A DNA stretch of 64,000 nucleotides from Microcebus murinus (taxonomy: Eukaryota; Chordata; Mammalia; Primates; Cheirogaleidae), in contig NC_134116.1 in the NCBI RefSeq assembly GCF_040939455.1, positions 69,891,900 through 69,955,899 of the forward strand, in the 5' to 3' direction. Shown piece by piece: positions 22,966-35,325 of the stretch (position 1 is its first letter; the number at the start of each line of letters is the position of its first letter). The position numbers and the translations under genes are program-made. The notes beneath the pieces were generated by a model. The model had not been told where the DNA came from, searched no databases, and saw only the letters and a program-made list of their open reading frames with translations.

Positions 22966-24864
22966 GCTGTTTTCACGACTCTGAGCAGAACGATTGGGAG
23001 TCATGTTTGCTTTTTATTGTAAAGCAGCTCACATCAGAGCACGCAGGCTGAAAAAGCCATCTTTTCGGGGTGCCCAGAATCGGCATAACCCTCTTAATTG
23101 TCTTTTTAGTGATTGTAGAGAAATAGTGGGGGTCCGTTTTCCTCTTTCTCTCCTCCTTTCTTCTGCCTCTTAACAGAGAGCTGCTTCCAGGGGAGCAGTA
23201 TTCTCCGCCTGGCCCATTTATCCAGGAGACTTTGTTCCTGTCACCTGGAGTCCAGCAGGGACCCCATCCCAGGAATGAGCTCGCAAGGCTCATTCTACAT
23301 CCTCCTAGCCCAAGAAGCCATCATTTTCCCCTGCTGCAAGCCACTGGAAAACATTTACATCCCGTCACCTTTCCTGGAAATATGTCCTTATTCAAAGGGG
23401 ACACGGTCACACACATTGCTACCTTTCCCCCCAAGTGAAGCTGTCACTGCAGCAGGTGCTACAGCCAATAGCAGCCCAGGGAGGAGAATGCCGCATCTTC
23501 CGCATGCAGGACAGGGCACCAGCCAGAACTGGGTAACCCAATTAAATAACACGAATATCAAAACAAGACATAAGCTAAAAATGCTAAATAAGATAAAACA
23601 GGGAGGTGAGCTAGGACAAAAGGGTGGTTGAGTTCCCCGGCATGACGTGACTCAAATGTGCATATTGGATTCGAGCACCATCCCGAAACAGTGAGTAATG
23701 AGGCAGAGCGGTGGCAGCCGTGTGCCGTCTCTGCAAGGCTATTAAAAGCTGTCATGCTCGGTTGTTAAAAGGAATGGGGTCAGTTAAATGCATCTTGCTC
23801 AGAGCAGGTTGGAAAGAACTGTTCCCGTGGAAGCCAGGGAGGAGCAGAAGGGCTCCAGGGCCTGCCCTGGCCAGGAGCCCCCAAATGCACACGGCAAGTG
23901 GCAGTGCATTGCGGGTTGCTTGGTGGCAAGTTGTCTTGGCCTTGCTCGGCAGGGTGAGAACTCAGTCCCTGCTGAGTGTCAAGGCATTGCCAGAAGGAAG
24001 GGCAGATGCCTGTGTTCTAGCAAGGGATTAGCCACCCCACCCACCCCCTCCTGAGGCTCCCTCTGCAAAAGGAAGTTTGGGAGGTTAAGTTTAGCACATA
24101 GGAAAGACACAGATTTAAACTAGTCAAAACCACTTAAACTGCAATGAGACAGAAATCTCGGGAAAGTAGTAAGGATTGGTCTTGCAGTTTTATCTTGACA
24201 CCCTAGAGTGAATTATTAGGACAAGAGACTCAAAAGGTGACCGAGATACCTGTGCCATGGCAGCATAAAGGTCACCAAGGGGGTCATCGAAAGAATAGCG
24301 AACCGTCCGAGTTACATTTTACCAAGTCAAACAGGTTGCTCACTGTCGGAGGTTTTATTTTCGTTTTGTTTCCATAGGTCCCTTAACAGAAGATTCCAAT
24401 GACATACATGTGTCTTTTAAAGATTTAACTTACTTCTTACTAGAAATGACAAAATACCATGGCATTCCAAGTCTTACTCATTGAGTGTAAATTGAAGTGA
24501 GATTTTAACATTTTCCTGAGATTCTTGATGATTCTGTATTATCTGGAAATTAGGTGGTGTCATATTTATTCTGACCTTGCTTCAGAATCTCTTTCTCTAG
24601 TTTTGGTTTAAAAGTAAACATCTCCACTCTTTTCTGTGTATTCACTCCTGCCCTAGTTGGTGGAATGTTCCTTAGTGATGTGCATCGATATGATATAGAC
24701 TTTATCAGGGGTAAACGCGTATGAGAGAATACATAAAGAATTGTAAGTATCGGCACGCATCTTATAAAGAAAGTAAATAGCGATATGCTAAAGTTAAACA
24801 GCAGTTCTCACATACACATCAAAACACATAGCACTTTGGGAAATTAAAAAGTCTTGAAAATTGG

Positions 24865-25085
24865 AGAGAATGTGGCTTTGGAGTCAAGAAGACCTGGGTT
24901 TGGAACTAGCCCAGCCCACCTCCTGCAGTGTTCTTGGGCAAGGTTACATTCTCTCTCTGATTTTCAATTTCCCCATCCATAAAACGGAGAAAAGTATTAT
25001 CCACCTTCCAAATCTGGGGTGAGGATTAGATGAGCTTCTTGTGCAAAAGTGCTTCCACAGAGCTCAGCCCACAAAAGAAACTCAG
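24865..25085 (+). repeat. MIR SINE, sense
   Basis: TGGCTTTGGAGTCAAGAAGA, then CCTGGGTTTGGAACTAGCCC, then AATTTCCCCATCCATAAAAC and GGTGAGGATTAGATGAG follow the MIR consensus from its start. Confidence 0.85.
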
Positions 25086-25359
25086 AAAAAAATTGCTTTC
25101 TGTTCCCCTCACTTCCAAGAGCAAATCACCCACTCCATAGTAGAGGCAGATTTTCCCGGGAAAACTGATCTCTTTCCAGATTGAAGCATTTGTTATTAAA
25201 ATAGAGTCATGGACTTTTCTGATGCTCTGATTAGGGTAAACATCTTAGTAACTTATATGCTATATAATTTTGTGAGCATTTGTGGCATTAAATTTCACCT
25301 AAGGCACTTATAGTCAAAAATCCTGATGGAGTGTAAGTTTAGAATGCGATCCTCTAGGG

Positions 25360-25590
25360 CAGGGATTGGCAAACCATGGCCAACAGGCCAGCTCTAGCCT
25401 ACTGCCTGTTTTTGTTAAAGTTTCATTGAAACACAGTCACACATTCACTTACAATCTATCTAGGCTGCCTTGGCCTACAGAGGCAGAGTTGAATAGCTGT
25501 GTCAGAGAACCATAATGGCTTACACAACCCAAAGTATTATAACTATCTGGCCCTCTCCAGAAAAGGTTTTCTAAGATTCGTTCTAGGGGG
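25360..25590 (+). repeat. Non-autonomous hAT-type DNA transposon
   Basis: It begins CAGGGATTGGCAAACCATGG and continues CCTGTTTTTGTTAAAGTTTC, ATTGAAACACAGTCACACAT and CTATCTGGCCCTCTCCAGAA. This is a familiar mammalian hAT MITE whose consensus begins CAGGGGTCGGCAAACT. The 3' terminal repeat is eroded. Flanking TCTAGGG before and TTCTAGGGG after may be the remnant 8-bp target duplication. I do not recall the family name with certainty. Confidence 0.7.
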
Positions 25591-25639
25591 AAAATGTGTC
25601 CAAATCAAAAGGCACCCTCTATAAGAGAACAAATCCGTG

Positions 25640-25740
25640 AGAACAGGGACATGGCTCGTTTAAAACTGCATCTCCACTGCCTAGTGGAATGCCTGGCACA
25701 TTGTAGGCTTTCAGTAAATATTTGTTAGGTTACTGAATAC
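25640..25740 (+). repeat. L2 LINE 3' terminus
   Basis: GAGAACAGGGACATGGCTCG, then ATGCCTGGCACATTGTAGGC and TTTCAGTAAATATTTGTTAG form the L2 3' end. Confidence 0.75.
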
Positions 25741-27029
25741 AAGATTGCGTTCTCCAAAGAAGGGACTTCCATTGCTTTTCAGGATAGATGTGTTTTTGAA
25801 GAGTTTGGGGTACATGAAAGTTTGCACAATTGAATCATATATGAGATGCTCTGGAATAACATCCCATTTTTAGCAACCCAGGAGTGAGCCTTTTGGCAAA
25901 GCTAAAATTGTTTCTGCAATAAAAGAAGTTACCCCCCAACTTATCTTCTTAGAAAGTACAAATTTTCCGTCACTTTCTTAAGACAATCTATGCCTGTGGT
26001 TGTTCTTTAGTTTACTAATACGATGAACAAACAACATGGCAGCTTAGTTGAGCTTCCATAAGAAAATCAGGGGCTGTTGGATAGAGAAAGCACGTGAACT
26101 TCAGAAGCCTGAACTCAACCCCCACCAACTGGCTGTAATTTTAACTCTCTGACGGGAGGCCATCAGAAACCCACCGCAGAGCTAGGCCAATTTAAGACGC
26201 TATTAAGAACCAGGTCAGCAAGAGAAGCGTACGTTTAAGATTAGTGGTGCAGAAGTGTAGAGTCAACTCTCCCAGAAAAATGGGGAATAATATTGAAGAT
26301 AGTCACACCTAGAAAGCAGCTTGGAAGGCTACTCAGTTGCATTCCATGAAATGCGTCTTTTTGCCATTTTAATGATCATCTTTAGTTTAAGAAAAAAAAA
26401 AATCATGCTATGTCTCCAGATTCCGTGCAGTTCCTGGCCAGGCACCAAGAGGATATGAAAGCAAAAGAAAACAGACCCCTAGTAAGCATGACAGTGATCC
26501 CAATAAAATGAGAAGGGTGGATATTGCAATCGATTTGTCAGTTTAATTTTACTAGCAAGCAAAACATTTCCAAAATGGCAAGCAAATCGTAACTTAGCCC
26601 TGCAGAGTGAGGGTTAGCAAGAGACAGGGTTCCTGAGATTAATGCCCCAGCAGCTGCATCCCCGGTTCAGTCTCCTAGGTAGTATGAATAATGGATGGGC
26701 TAAAAGGCAAAATGCACAATAATGTTCTTTTATTAATGAAATGAAGACTATTTGTGATGGCTAGCAATAAATTAAGAAAAGCAAAAAAGGAAAAGCAGTC
26801 AACGTTTGCCTCTGAAAAATGCAGTTACTTAAATCCAATAATTACTGCCATGACAGAAAACATGGCCTCACAACTAAAATGAGGTACGTCCCTTGCAAAT
26901 CCTGTACATCTTGCAGAACAGAAATATTTTTTTGGTCCATAGACCGTTAAGGCCTATTGTTTGCTAAGAGAAAAACATAACCCATTACAGTAGATTGATG
27001 GTGATATTAAGCATATTCATAGAATTTCA

Positions 27030-27195
27030 CAGGTGACAGTTTCCCTGGGGATCAATGCACAGTAGTGCCCCTTCAGTCTGTGGACCTGGAAATTGGGGCT
27101 CGGTGTGGTTAGAAAACATGTCCAAAGTCACATAATTAACTGAGCTGGGACAGAAAGCTAATTCTCCTGACTTCCACCTACTGCTGCTTCCAAGG
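27030..27195 (-). repeat. MIR SINE, antisense
   Basis: CATGTCCAAAGTCACATAAT, then TAACTGAGCTGGGACAGAAA, then CTCCTGACTTCCACCTACTG is the reverse complement of a MIR core. Confidence 0.65.
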
Positions 27196-27796
27196 GGATT
27201 AAGCTAAAGCCACCAGACAAGACAAGCATTAGAAGTATGGGGTGACCCAGACTGGCAAAATCAAAGCCAGTGCCTCAATTCGTACTCTTGATTTATTCCT
27301 GACCTTCTTCCTCCATGCTATGTTTTTCTTTTAACATTGCACAGATTTACCAGATGGATACTTCATTCATATTTATGCTGGTTTCCAAATTTGATGTCAG
27401 CAATAAGGACTTAAAATATCTGAGCATACATGGAGGGATAGTGTCTTTTCACTGCAACAGAAGAGGCCACTGGCCAAATTCATTAGACGTAGTCATCGTT
27501 GGAATAAATCTCCTGACGATAGGCAAGCACTACCTTTTATTCAGGGACACCGGGTGCCACGGCAGGCACCAAAACATGGTGGGGATTGATTTCTGCAAGC
27601 TTTCCAGCTACCACATGTGCAGCCCTGAGTTGCTGAGATAACTGGCATTATTCGACTGTTCCTCTGTTTTCATACTTGATCTAGCAACTGCTAAGGGCTA
27701 TGTGATAACCAAGGGTTATAATTGAGGTAGGAATATGCAGTGTTTATCTGGTTAGGACAGGTTTGTATTAATACCTTTCTCCATATCATTTTATTT

Positions 27797-28124
27797 CTTT
27801 TTTTTTTTTTTTCTTGAGACAGAGTCTCACTCTGTTGCCTGGGCTAGAGTGCTGTGGCATCAGCCTAGCTCACAGTAACCTCATACTCCTGGGCTCAGGC
27901 AATCCTCCTGCCTCAGCCTCCTGAGTAGGTGGGACTACATGCATGCACCACCATGCCCGGCTAATTTTTTCTATATATTTTTAGTTGGCCAATTAATTTC
28001 TTCCTATTTTTAGTAGAGACAGGGTCTCGCTCTTGCTCAGGCAGGTTTCCTGACCTTGAATGATCCTCCCGCCTTGGCCTCCCAGAGTGCTAGGATTACA
28101 GGCATGAGCCACCATACCCAGCCT
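27797..28124 (-). repeat. Strepsirrhine Alu with intact target duplication
   Basis: The antisense copy starts with its poly-T tail at about 27797, runs through GAGACAGAGTCTCACTCTGT and GGGCTAGAGTGCTGTGGCAT, and ends GGCATGAGCCACCATACCCA. It is flanked by identical 14-bp duplications ATATCATTTTATTT at 27783-27796 and 28125-28138. The GGGCTAGAGTGCTGTGGCAT wording and the TTGGCCAATTAATTTC linker are typical of lemur and loris Alu copies, not of human subfamilies. The perfect duplication indicates a fairly recent insertion. It is a strong clue to the host lineage. Confidence 0.93.
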
Positions 28125-31100
28125 ATATCATTTTATTTTATCAACTGTGTTCCCTTTACAAAGTTCCCCCAGGCCAAGGTTGCTAACTCTCACCCCGTAC
28201 CCAGTATAGCAATCACTACTGTGTACATATTTGAAGTGACTGGGTTACAGCTTCAGCTTTGGTTACCCCTGGTCAACTCCAGAATATCAAGAGATTTCTT
28301 GCTCACCTCTAACCTTTGATCATTAACACCAAAATGTGATAATGCACTCCTCGGATTCTCTTATGAGCTCTGAATGAAGTGGTAACTTTCTAAGGAAACA
28401 CTTGGGAAATTCTGTAGCAAGCCCATTCATGAAAGTTCCAACAAAGCTACAAACCATGAAAGCATAACTAATAAAATAATAAATCTGTTAGAAATTCGTA
28501 AGTGTTAATGGGTCATCAAGCCAGTGCCTAAGGATGTCCTTACTTTACAAAGATAGGCATTAAGGAGGTGAGACCCTATTTGCTTGACATCTGGGAATTT
28601 TTTGTGATTGATAAAAAGTAAAGTTGCCTTTCAGAAAGTTGAAAGGACCCAGAATTTAAATTTCTGATGCAAGACTTAAGAGAATAAATTACATTTCAAA
28701 TACCTTTCTTGTTTGGGTAGGGGTCAATTATCAGTTGGATTACATATTTTTTACCTTATAAAAATTCTATCATAGCATATAGTCTATTTCTTTGCTGAAT
28801 TCATCTGTCCTGCAATGCTTATGGGAGCTACAGAAGTCAGTTATAAAAGATGAACTACACATATTTTAGAGTCAAGTTAATTTTGTAGCCACAATTAAAA
28901 TTCTAAAGATATTATATATGATAGGACTTACCATGGTAAGAACTTGGACCACAATAAGTGTCTGTTGAATGGGTAAATGCATAAGCATAAGAGAACATTA
29001 ACTTTATCTCACATAAATATTTGAAACATAAATTGTATTCTTAAATATTGACTCAATATTTTTAACTCAATATTTTCTTATTCTTTTGTATTATAGAGTT
29101 GCCTCAGGTTCTATTTTTTGTTGTTATTCAGAAAATATATAATCTCCTAAAATAATTCTGTATTAAGAAACATTTAATACATGCCTAATATGTGTGCCAC
29201 AGTCTGCCAAGCATTCTGGAAAATGCACAGAAGTTTCAAATTCTACCCTAGAGGAGTTTACATGGTATTTAGGAAATATGCAAAGAAGAGATAATAGGAG
29301 GTCAATTATCAATATAGTGCCAAAAGTTTGGTGGAGACAATTCTTGCCTGAGGAGTTTAGAAAGATAAAGTGTGATACAGGAGGTAAAATTTGATCCAGT
29401 CTTGGAGAATAAACAAATTTGAGTAGGCAAAGAGGAGGAGAGGCCATTTCAAGTTGGTAAGCCAATATGTGGAGGTGAGAATGATTAAAGTACATGCAGA
29501 GATAGGTCAGTGGTAACTGTTTTTATGGCAAGTGAAGAAAACCCAAACCAAACTGGCTTAAGCAAAAAGGAAATTTATTCTTTCACATAACCTGACAGGT
29601 CCACAGGTTGGGCCTGGCTTCAGTGATGGGTGGATTCAGCACTCAGTCAAAGCCTGGTTTCTCTCCATCCTCAACTCTGCCTCCTTGTGTTGGCTTTAGT
29701 CTTGGGCTTCTGGTGGTACCAAGATATGAGAAGCAGCTCCATCAAAATTGGGACTCACTGTAAATGTGAAGTCCCAGAGAAAGTGTCAATGTGTCCTATT
29801 GACAGGGTGGGGTGCACCTGCCCTGAACCAGTTGTGACTATAGGGGAACGCAGTGAGCTCAGGTGCACTCCTGGGTCACAAGCTCACCCCTGCCCCACTC
29901 CCAGGGTTCTGGGTAAGATCACCTTCACTGGAATCAGAGAGCATAGGATTGGGGAGGTGTCCAAGGGAACTTAAGCTTTGTTTAACCATAGGCAGAGTAA
30001 ATGATGCCATGCTAGAAAATCAAGTGTCTGATAGAAAGCGATAATCAGTCTACTGATGTCATGGGATCATTTTGAGTCATTACAGGAAATAGACACTAGA
30101 AGTTTTTATCGTAAGCACGTAGCAAAGACAGGGCAAGGAGTTGGACTTTATGAGGAGTTATAAATAAATTGGACCTTGTGGAAACTGACCTCTCAGCTGT
30201 GTGCAGGATGGAGTGGGGATGGGTGCTCCAGGGAGAAGCAGACAACCTCTGTTGTATTTTCCCATATTTCAAAAGCAACAGAGTCCATAGAATAGCTATG
30301 GTGTGCAATGAACTGTGCAAAGCACAGAGAAGATGTCCAAGACTTGATCTTGGTCCTCCAAAGAGTCCACGCTGTGGCAGGAAAAACAGTTAATTAGAGT
30401 CACTTATGGTGTAGGCAGCATGTGCAGTGATAGCAGTGCTAGATTGTGATGGGAACAGAAAACAAAGAAGTTCTTAAAATAAGTTCTGGAAGCAGAGTGA
30501 GCAAGGGCCCAGGGAGGAGAAAACTGTGATGCCCCTGGAGCATCTCTGAGAGCAAGTCAGTTGGGAGCCTTCAACATTAGTTACAGCCTTGGAGAATATT
30601 ACAAGGACCTGGGTGGATAGGAAACTGCATCTCTGTCATCAGACCCAGGTCTTCCTAGAAGTTTACAAGCCCCCAAAATTAGAATGGGACCACACACACA
30701 GGGACCCCTGCTTGCTATTCCGAAAAGAAGTCTCTCTGATCATCAATGCCTGATGGCTTTTGATGCCACCTGTGGTCACCATCTTCTCCCCAGCTCACGT
30801 GGGTGGGAAGGGAGAAGGGGTTAACTGATGGAGTGCAGTGACTCCGGTTCATCCTGCTTCAATAGACTTCAGAGCAAATTGTGCAAGAGAAGAACTGAGT
30901 TCTGTTTCTAGTTAGTGATACAGTATGTCAAGTCTTTCTATGTGCCTGGGCCTCAGTTTCTTTGCCTGTAAAGGCAGAGCATTGAACAAAAATGCTTTTA
31001 AATCCTCCTTCAACTCTAGTGTCCATAAATCCAATAGAGACGACCACCGAACCCTTATTCCATGACACGTGCTCATGACCATGATATGTTTCCAAGAATA

Positions 31101-33620
31101 AGTGCCTTGAGGATACGGGGGAACAGTGCACCTGGGAGCTCAGGTGCATTTGAGTTCTCATCTACAGAGGTGAACGCTCAGAAAGCTACTAACTAGGGAA
31201 ACAGGCAAGAGTGGCGGAACTGACTGCCTCAACAGGGGCAGGGCAAGGGCTCTCCAGGCAGAGGGACAAGTGAGGAAGAGTATATGATTGTCCTTGGAAG
31301 GATTTTCAGAAATAAAGGTGAAAATGAGGATATTGGAACCATGCAAGCATGAGCTCAACATTAAGTGCCATCAACTTCTGCATACACTGGACTATGGTAT
31401 GCGTGGAGAAATGGCATATTTCAGTGGCTGCAGCCAAGGGTGTAACTTGGAGTAATTCAATAGATTATGGGAAGATGAGATAAATATCAAGAAGGTACCA
31501 GTGAAAGTGAGGGAGGGAAAGCCCTCTGAGTAAAGTTCTAATCTGGGCTTTGATTGCGTTGCTTTCCTCTGACCTGCAGTTATTCGATTTTACAACAATA
31601 TCTTGCATCAAATTGTAAAGAAAAGAAGAACACCTCACATTTCTGGGAGTCTTGGTTGTGTAGAAAGCCTTTGCACATCCAGTTTTCCCCTAGCAGCTCT
31701 ATAAGGGTGGGAAGGAATTATTCTTGCTCCTTATTTAACTGGTGCAGGACCTGAGTGAATGATTCACACAGCCATGTGCTGGCCATGGTCAAGGCAGGAA
31801 ACAAAATTCCTGACCCCAGCCCAATGCGCCTCCCTTCCCCACAGCTGACTGCCTCTGTTCACAAGTCAGGATTCAGTCCAATGCCAAAGACTCTTTTTCT
31901 TTCTCAAGAAGGTGGAAATAGAAAGATTTTTTTTTTATGGCCAAGGGAAGAGTTTATATTACCCTTGGATTAACTACAGAATGTTTTTTATGTAAGGCAG
32001 ACTAAATAGACATCTGTTTTTTTACAAACATTCAACTCTACACAAACAGAGCATTTTCAGTTTGCTTTGAAAGCAAAATACCATGTGTTGTAACTTTACA
32101 ATGTTTTAAATACAGTTAGGAATTTGGGTTTATGATGCCGAAAATATCATAAAATCAATGGGTATAAAACCAAGAACTATATAAGGGTCCTTAAAAATTC
32201 AAGAAGTAGAAGAATCAAAGGTAGACATTTCAACGACCCAGTTATTGAATCATTGTATTAACAGTCTAGTAAAACGAGAAAGGAATTATTAAAGTTTATC
32301 TCCCTTATTGGTTTGTAACACTGTTACTCAGTGTGTGGACAGTTTTTAAAGTAGAGCAGTTCAGCCTAACGAAGCCATTTACTGCCCTGATTCTACACAC
32401 TGCCTCTCTTTCTCTCTTTATTACTTCATTTTGGAACTTTGATTGCCTATTTTAGATCTAAGATTGCTCTAATGCTATACCGCAATTGTATGAGGGGCTT
32501 AGTTTTCACTTTGTTCTCAGAACCAGGCTTGCTATAAATTTATCTCCGTTCTTTGAAGAAGGTAACAGTAAATTTTCAAGAGGGAAAATGGTGGTGTATA
32601 TCCCTGTAGAGGAAAAGTAATCTCTTAAAAGCAGAAAACCTCCAGGCTACGTCCTTTTTAAGAGGGATTTTCAAACAAGAATGCCTTCAACTTTTATATG
32701 TGTTCTATATTTTTCTTCAGACTTTGTCCCTGCTCTTCTGCTTTCTGAGTAAGGTTTCCCTGTAACCACCCAGTTCCTCCCACTCCCATTAAATCTGTGA
32801 TGAAGTCATGCTGCCCCCATGCTGATGTCGTAATAACTTCCAGAGCTACAGGCCGATCACACAATCAGGAGGTCATCTGAGGTTTCCTCAGAGACCTGGA
32901 ATTGGAATAGCTACGGAGTCGAATCTCGATTTCATAAAACTACCACATACTACGATGAAAATGAACTTTGTAGAGTGAAATCGTGGGAAGGTTTCCATCT
33001 GATTTCATTGCATTCAAAGCAGTATTCCATTGCAGGCATTGGTTTCATTAAAATTAAACCAATCAATCCCAGAGATTCAGCCACGCTCCCTCATCAAGGG
33101 ATAATAAGATGACTTAGAGTGAGGAGGTAGCACAAGGACAGGATGAGCTTGTGGTTCTGTTTGCAGGTCTGGCAATTGCATCACCTTTCATCTTTCTTAT
33201 GGAACCACCCTGAGTTGCAGGGTTGATCCAGGTGGCCCATGGCCTTTCTTACTTGTCACACACACACAGGACTGGGGCTCCCGTGTACGTGGGGGGTTCT
33301 CTGGCCAGCCTAGGAGCCACCAGGGGGAGATAGATGTGGAGCTAGCAGGAGTCTGGGCAGGGCTGGGGAGAGGCCAAGCCCGAGACATCATCCATCCTGC
33401 CTGTGCCTGCTGATGTCATGACCAGGTCCCCTAAAGAGCTGGACTTAGGGGGAGCCGAGAGCTCCTTCAAGAGGGGTGACTGTTGTCAACAAAAGTGAGC
33501 TATGATGGACTTTAGGTGAACTCGGCTAGTGCACTTTTTCCAACCTCAGAAAGTTCTAGAGTGTGTTTTGCCATTTCCCTCGGCCTAATTGTCCTCTTTC
33601 TCATTTTATGCCCCTGCTAG

Positions 33621-33678
33621 ACCACCGCTCTTGATAAGGAGAGGCAGGTTTTCCGACGAAGACGCCACCCGGATGTGA
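33621..33678 (+). CDS. DCLK1: DCLK1 last exon, second frame (ends DEDATRM)
   Basis: When the cassette exon (20416-20489) is included, its terminal AG takes the first A here to make Arg. The frame then reads [18 protein letters not shown] and stops at TGA 33676-33678. This is the C-terminus of the shorter known DCLK1 form. The [10 protein letters not shown] segment places a Ser in a basophilic and acidic context. The frame overlaps the long frame for 58 bases, so each base is read in two phases in different mRNAs. Here the stop is followed by about 6 kb of 3' UTR, including the other frame's coding segment. Confidence 0.94.
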
Positions 33679-33785
33679 GGAGCCGGTACAAGGCGCAGCC
33701 AGCTCCGCCGGAACTCAACTCGGAGTCGGAGGACTACTCCCCCAGCTCCTCCGAGACTGTTCGCTCCCCCAACTCGCCCTTTTAA
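33621..33785 (+). CDS. DCLK1: DCLK1 last exon, long frame (ends SPNSPF)
   Basis: When the cassette exon is skipped, the acceptor CCCCTGCTAG joins the phase-0 exon ending at 15432. The last exon then gives 54 residues: [36 protein letters not shown], then [18 protein letters not shown] and TAA at 33783-33785. The strongly basic FRRRR cluster and the Ser/Pro-rich end are the DCLK1 signature, and SPSSSE and RSPNSP offer proline-directed and acidic-kinase phosphosites. The residues HP after RRRR differ from the NQ I recall in human and mouse. The first 58 bases are also used in a second frame. The exon continues into the 3' UTR. Confidence 0.96.
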   Translation, partial: TTALDKERQVFRRRRHPDVRSRYKAQPAPPELNSESEDYSPSSSETVRSPNSPF

Positions 33786-35016
33786 TGAGACCCTTTCACT
33801 CAAAGCCCCGGCTTAACCCTTTGAGACTCTGAGATTTTTCCCCCCTCCCCGCCAAATTTCTGTAAAAACAGTTTCATCTGATCTATCTAGCACTCGATGC
33901 TTGAATGGCAGAACAGAAAGTGTGTTTTCAGGTATCTTTGTAGCGTTCTCCCTCTACCGAATGACACGATGACACGTGGTGATTGTGAAGATGGTAATTT
34001 GCTGCTAACAGGGTCCTCAAAGGGTTAAGGCTAATTTGCAATTTTTTTTTTTTTTAAACATAGAAGCAATGAATGTTTTCATCAATCCAGCTAGGATCTG
34101 CAGTAGGTAACACAGCACATGTTAACCCTCTGAGTGCATAGAACTTGATCTCGAACCCTCGTTGGGGAATTTTTCGGGCCTTTGCATGTATACTGCACAC
34201 ACGTTTCTTGATTTTGCTGCGGATCAAGGGGTGTTGTGCGACCCTGAAATGGCCAGGCAAGAAGGACATCTAGAATGCTATCTAGAATGCTCTCTTACTT
34301 GTCCTTGTCTGTAGGTTTAGAACATGGCAGATTTCTAACTCTGGGAAACGTACCCCTCTTTCTTCTTCACAATCCTATTAAGAAAGGGAACTTTTCTCAT
34401 TAGAGATAACGACTGTGTCAGCCGCAGTTGAGTCCTGCGTCCCAAGTGGAGGGAACGGGGGTTTGTGGTAAACAGGAAGGAGATGAGGTCCCCACCCCAG
34501 CTGTCTCCATGTGAAGATGTGCTGATCCTGCCCCAGAAATGCTGCTTCCACATCAGCTGCTGCCAGTGCCAGCACAGACCCTCAGGGAATCACCAGGGCT
34601 CGTCCTGTGCGTAGTGAGTGAGGGTCTGTCTGCTCAGCGTCAGACATCTACAGGAAAGAAACAACCGGTGGAAAAGAGCAATAAATTGCCAGGTGCTCTA
34701 GAGGGCTGGCATTTCAAACAGAAAGAGGAAACAAGATCCTGTGCTTTTTGTCACCTGCTTCTTCATGCACCGTGGTCATCAGTGTGCACTCCACATATAG
34801 TATGAAATCCATGCAGGAGAGCTGGGGCCCGAAGGAGCTAGAGACAAGTGCTTTGCATGGTGGCCCAGGAGAAGGCACAGTGGGAACACAATCCAGAATG
34901 TTCTAAAAATGGGTAAGAACTGGTGGTGCACCTTTAGGTTACCTACGTAGTCTCCCCAGAAGAACAGGATGCAAGACCTACACAACAGCCCTGAGGATAA
35001 AACTTCCATTCCCTAA

Positions 35017-35325
<309 letters not shown>

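Larger units (their letters stand above)
20490..33620 (+). other. DCLK1: DCLK1 last intron (13.1 kb)
   Basis: The part to about 24.8 kb is repeat-poor except for an L1 3' UTR piece (about 22015-22290). From there on it holds MIRs, an L2 end, a hAT element and a young antisense Alu, all listed. A TGCATG hexamer sits at 21100-21105, 611 bases after the cassette exon. The spans 20650-22000, 23000-24860, 25750-27025 and 28140-33600 contain no gene I can support. Weak old-repeat resemblance at about 29535-29770 and 30940-31035 was not assigned. Confidence 0.8.
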
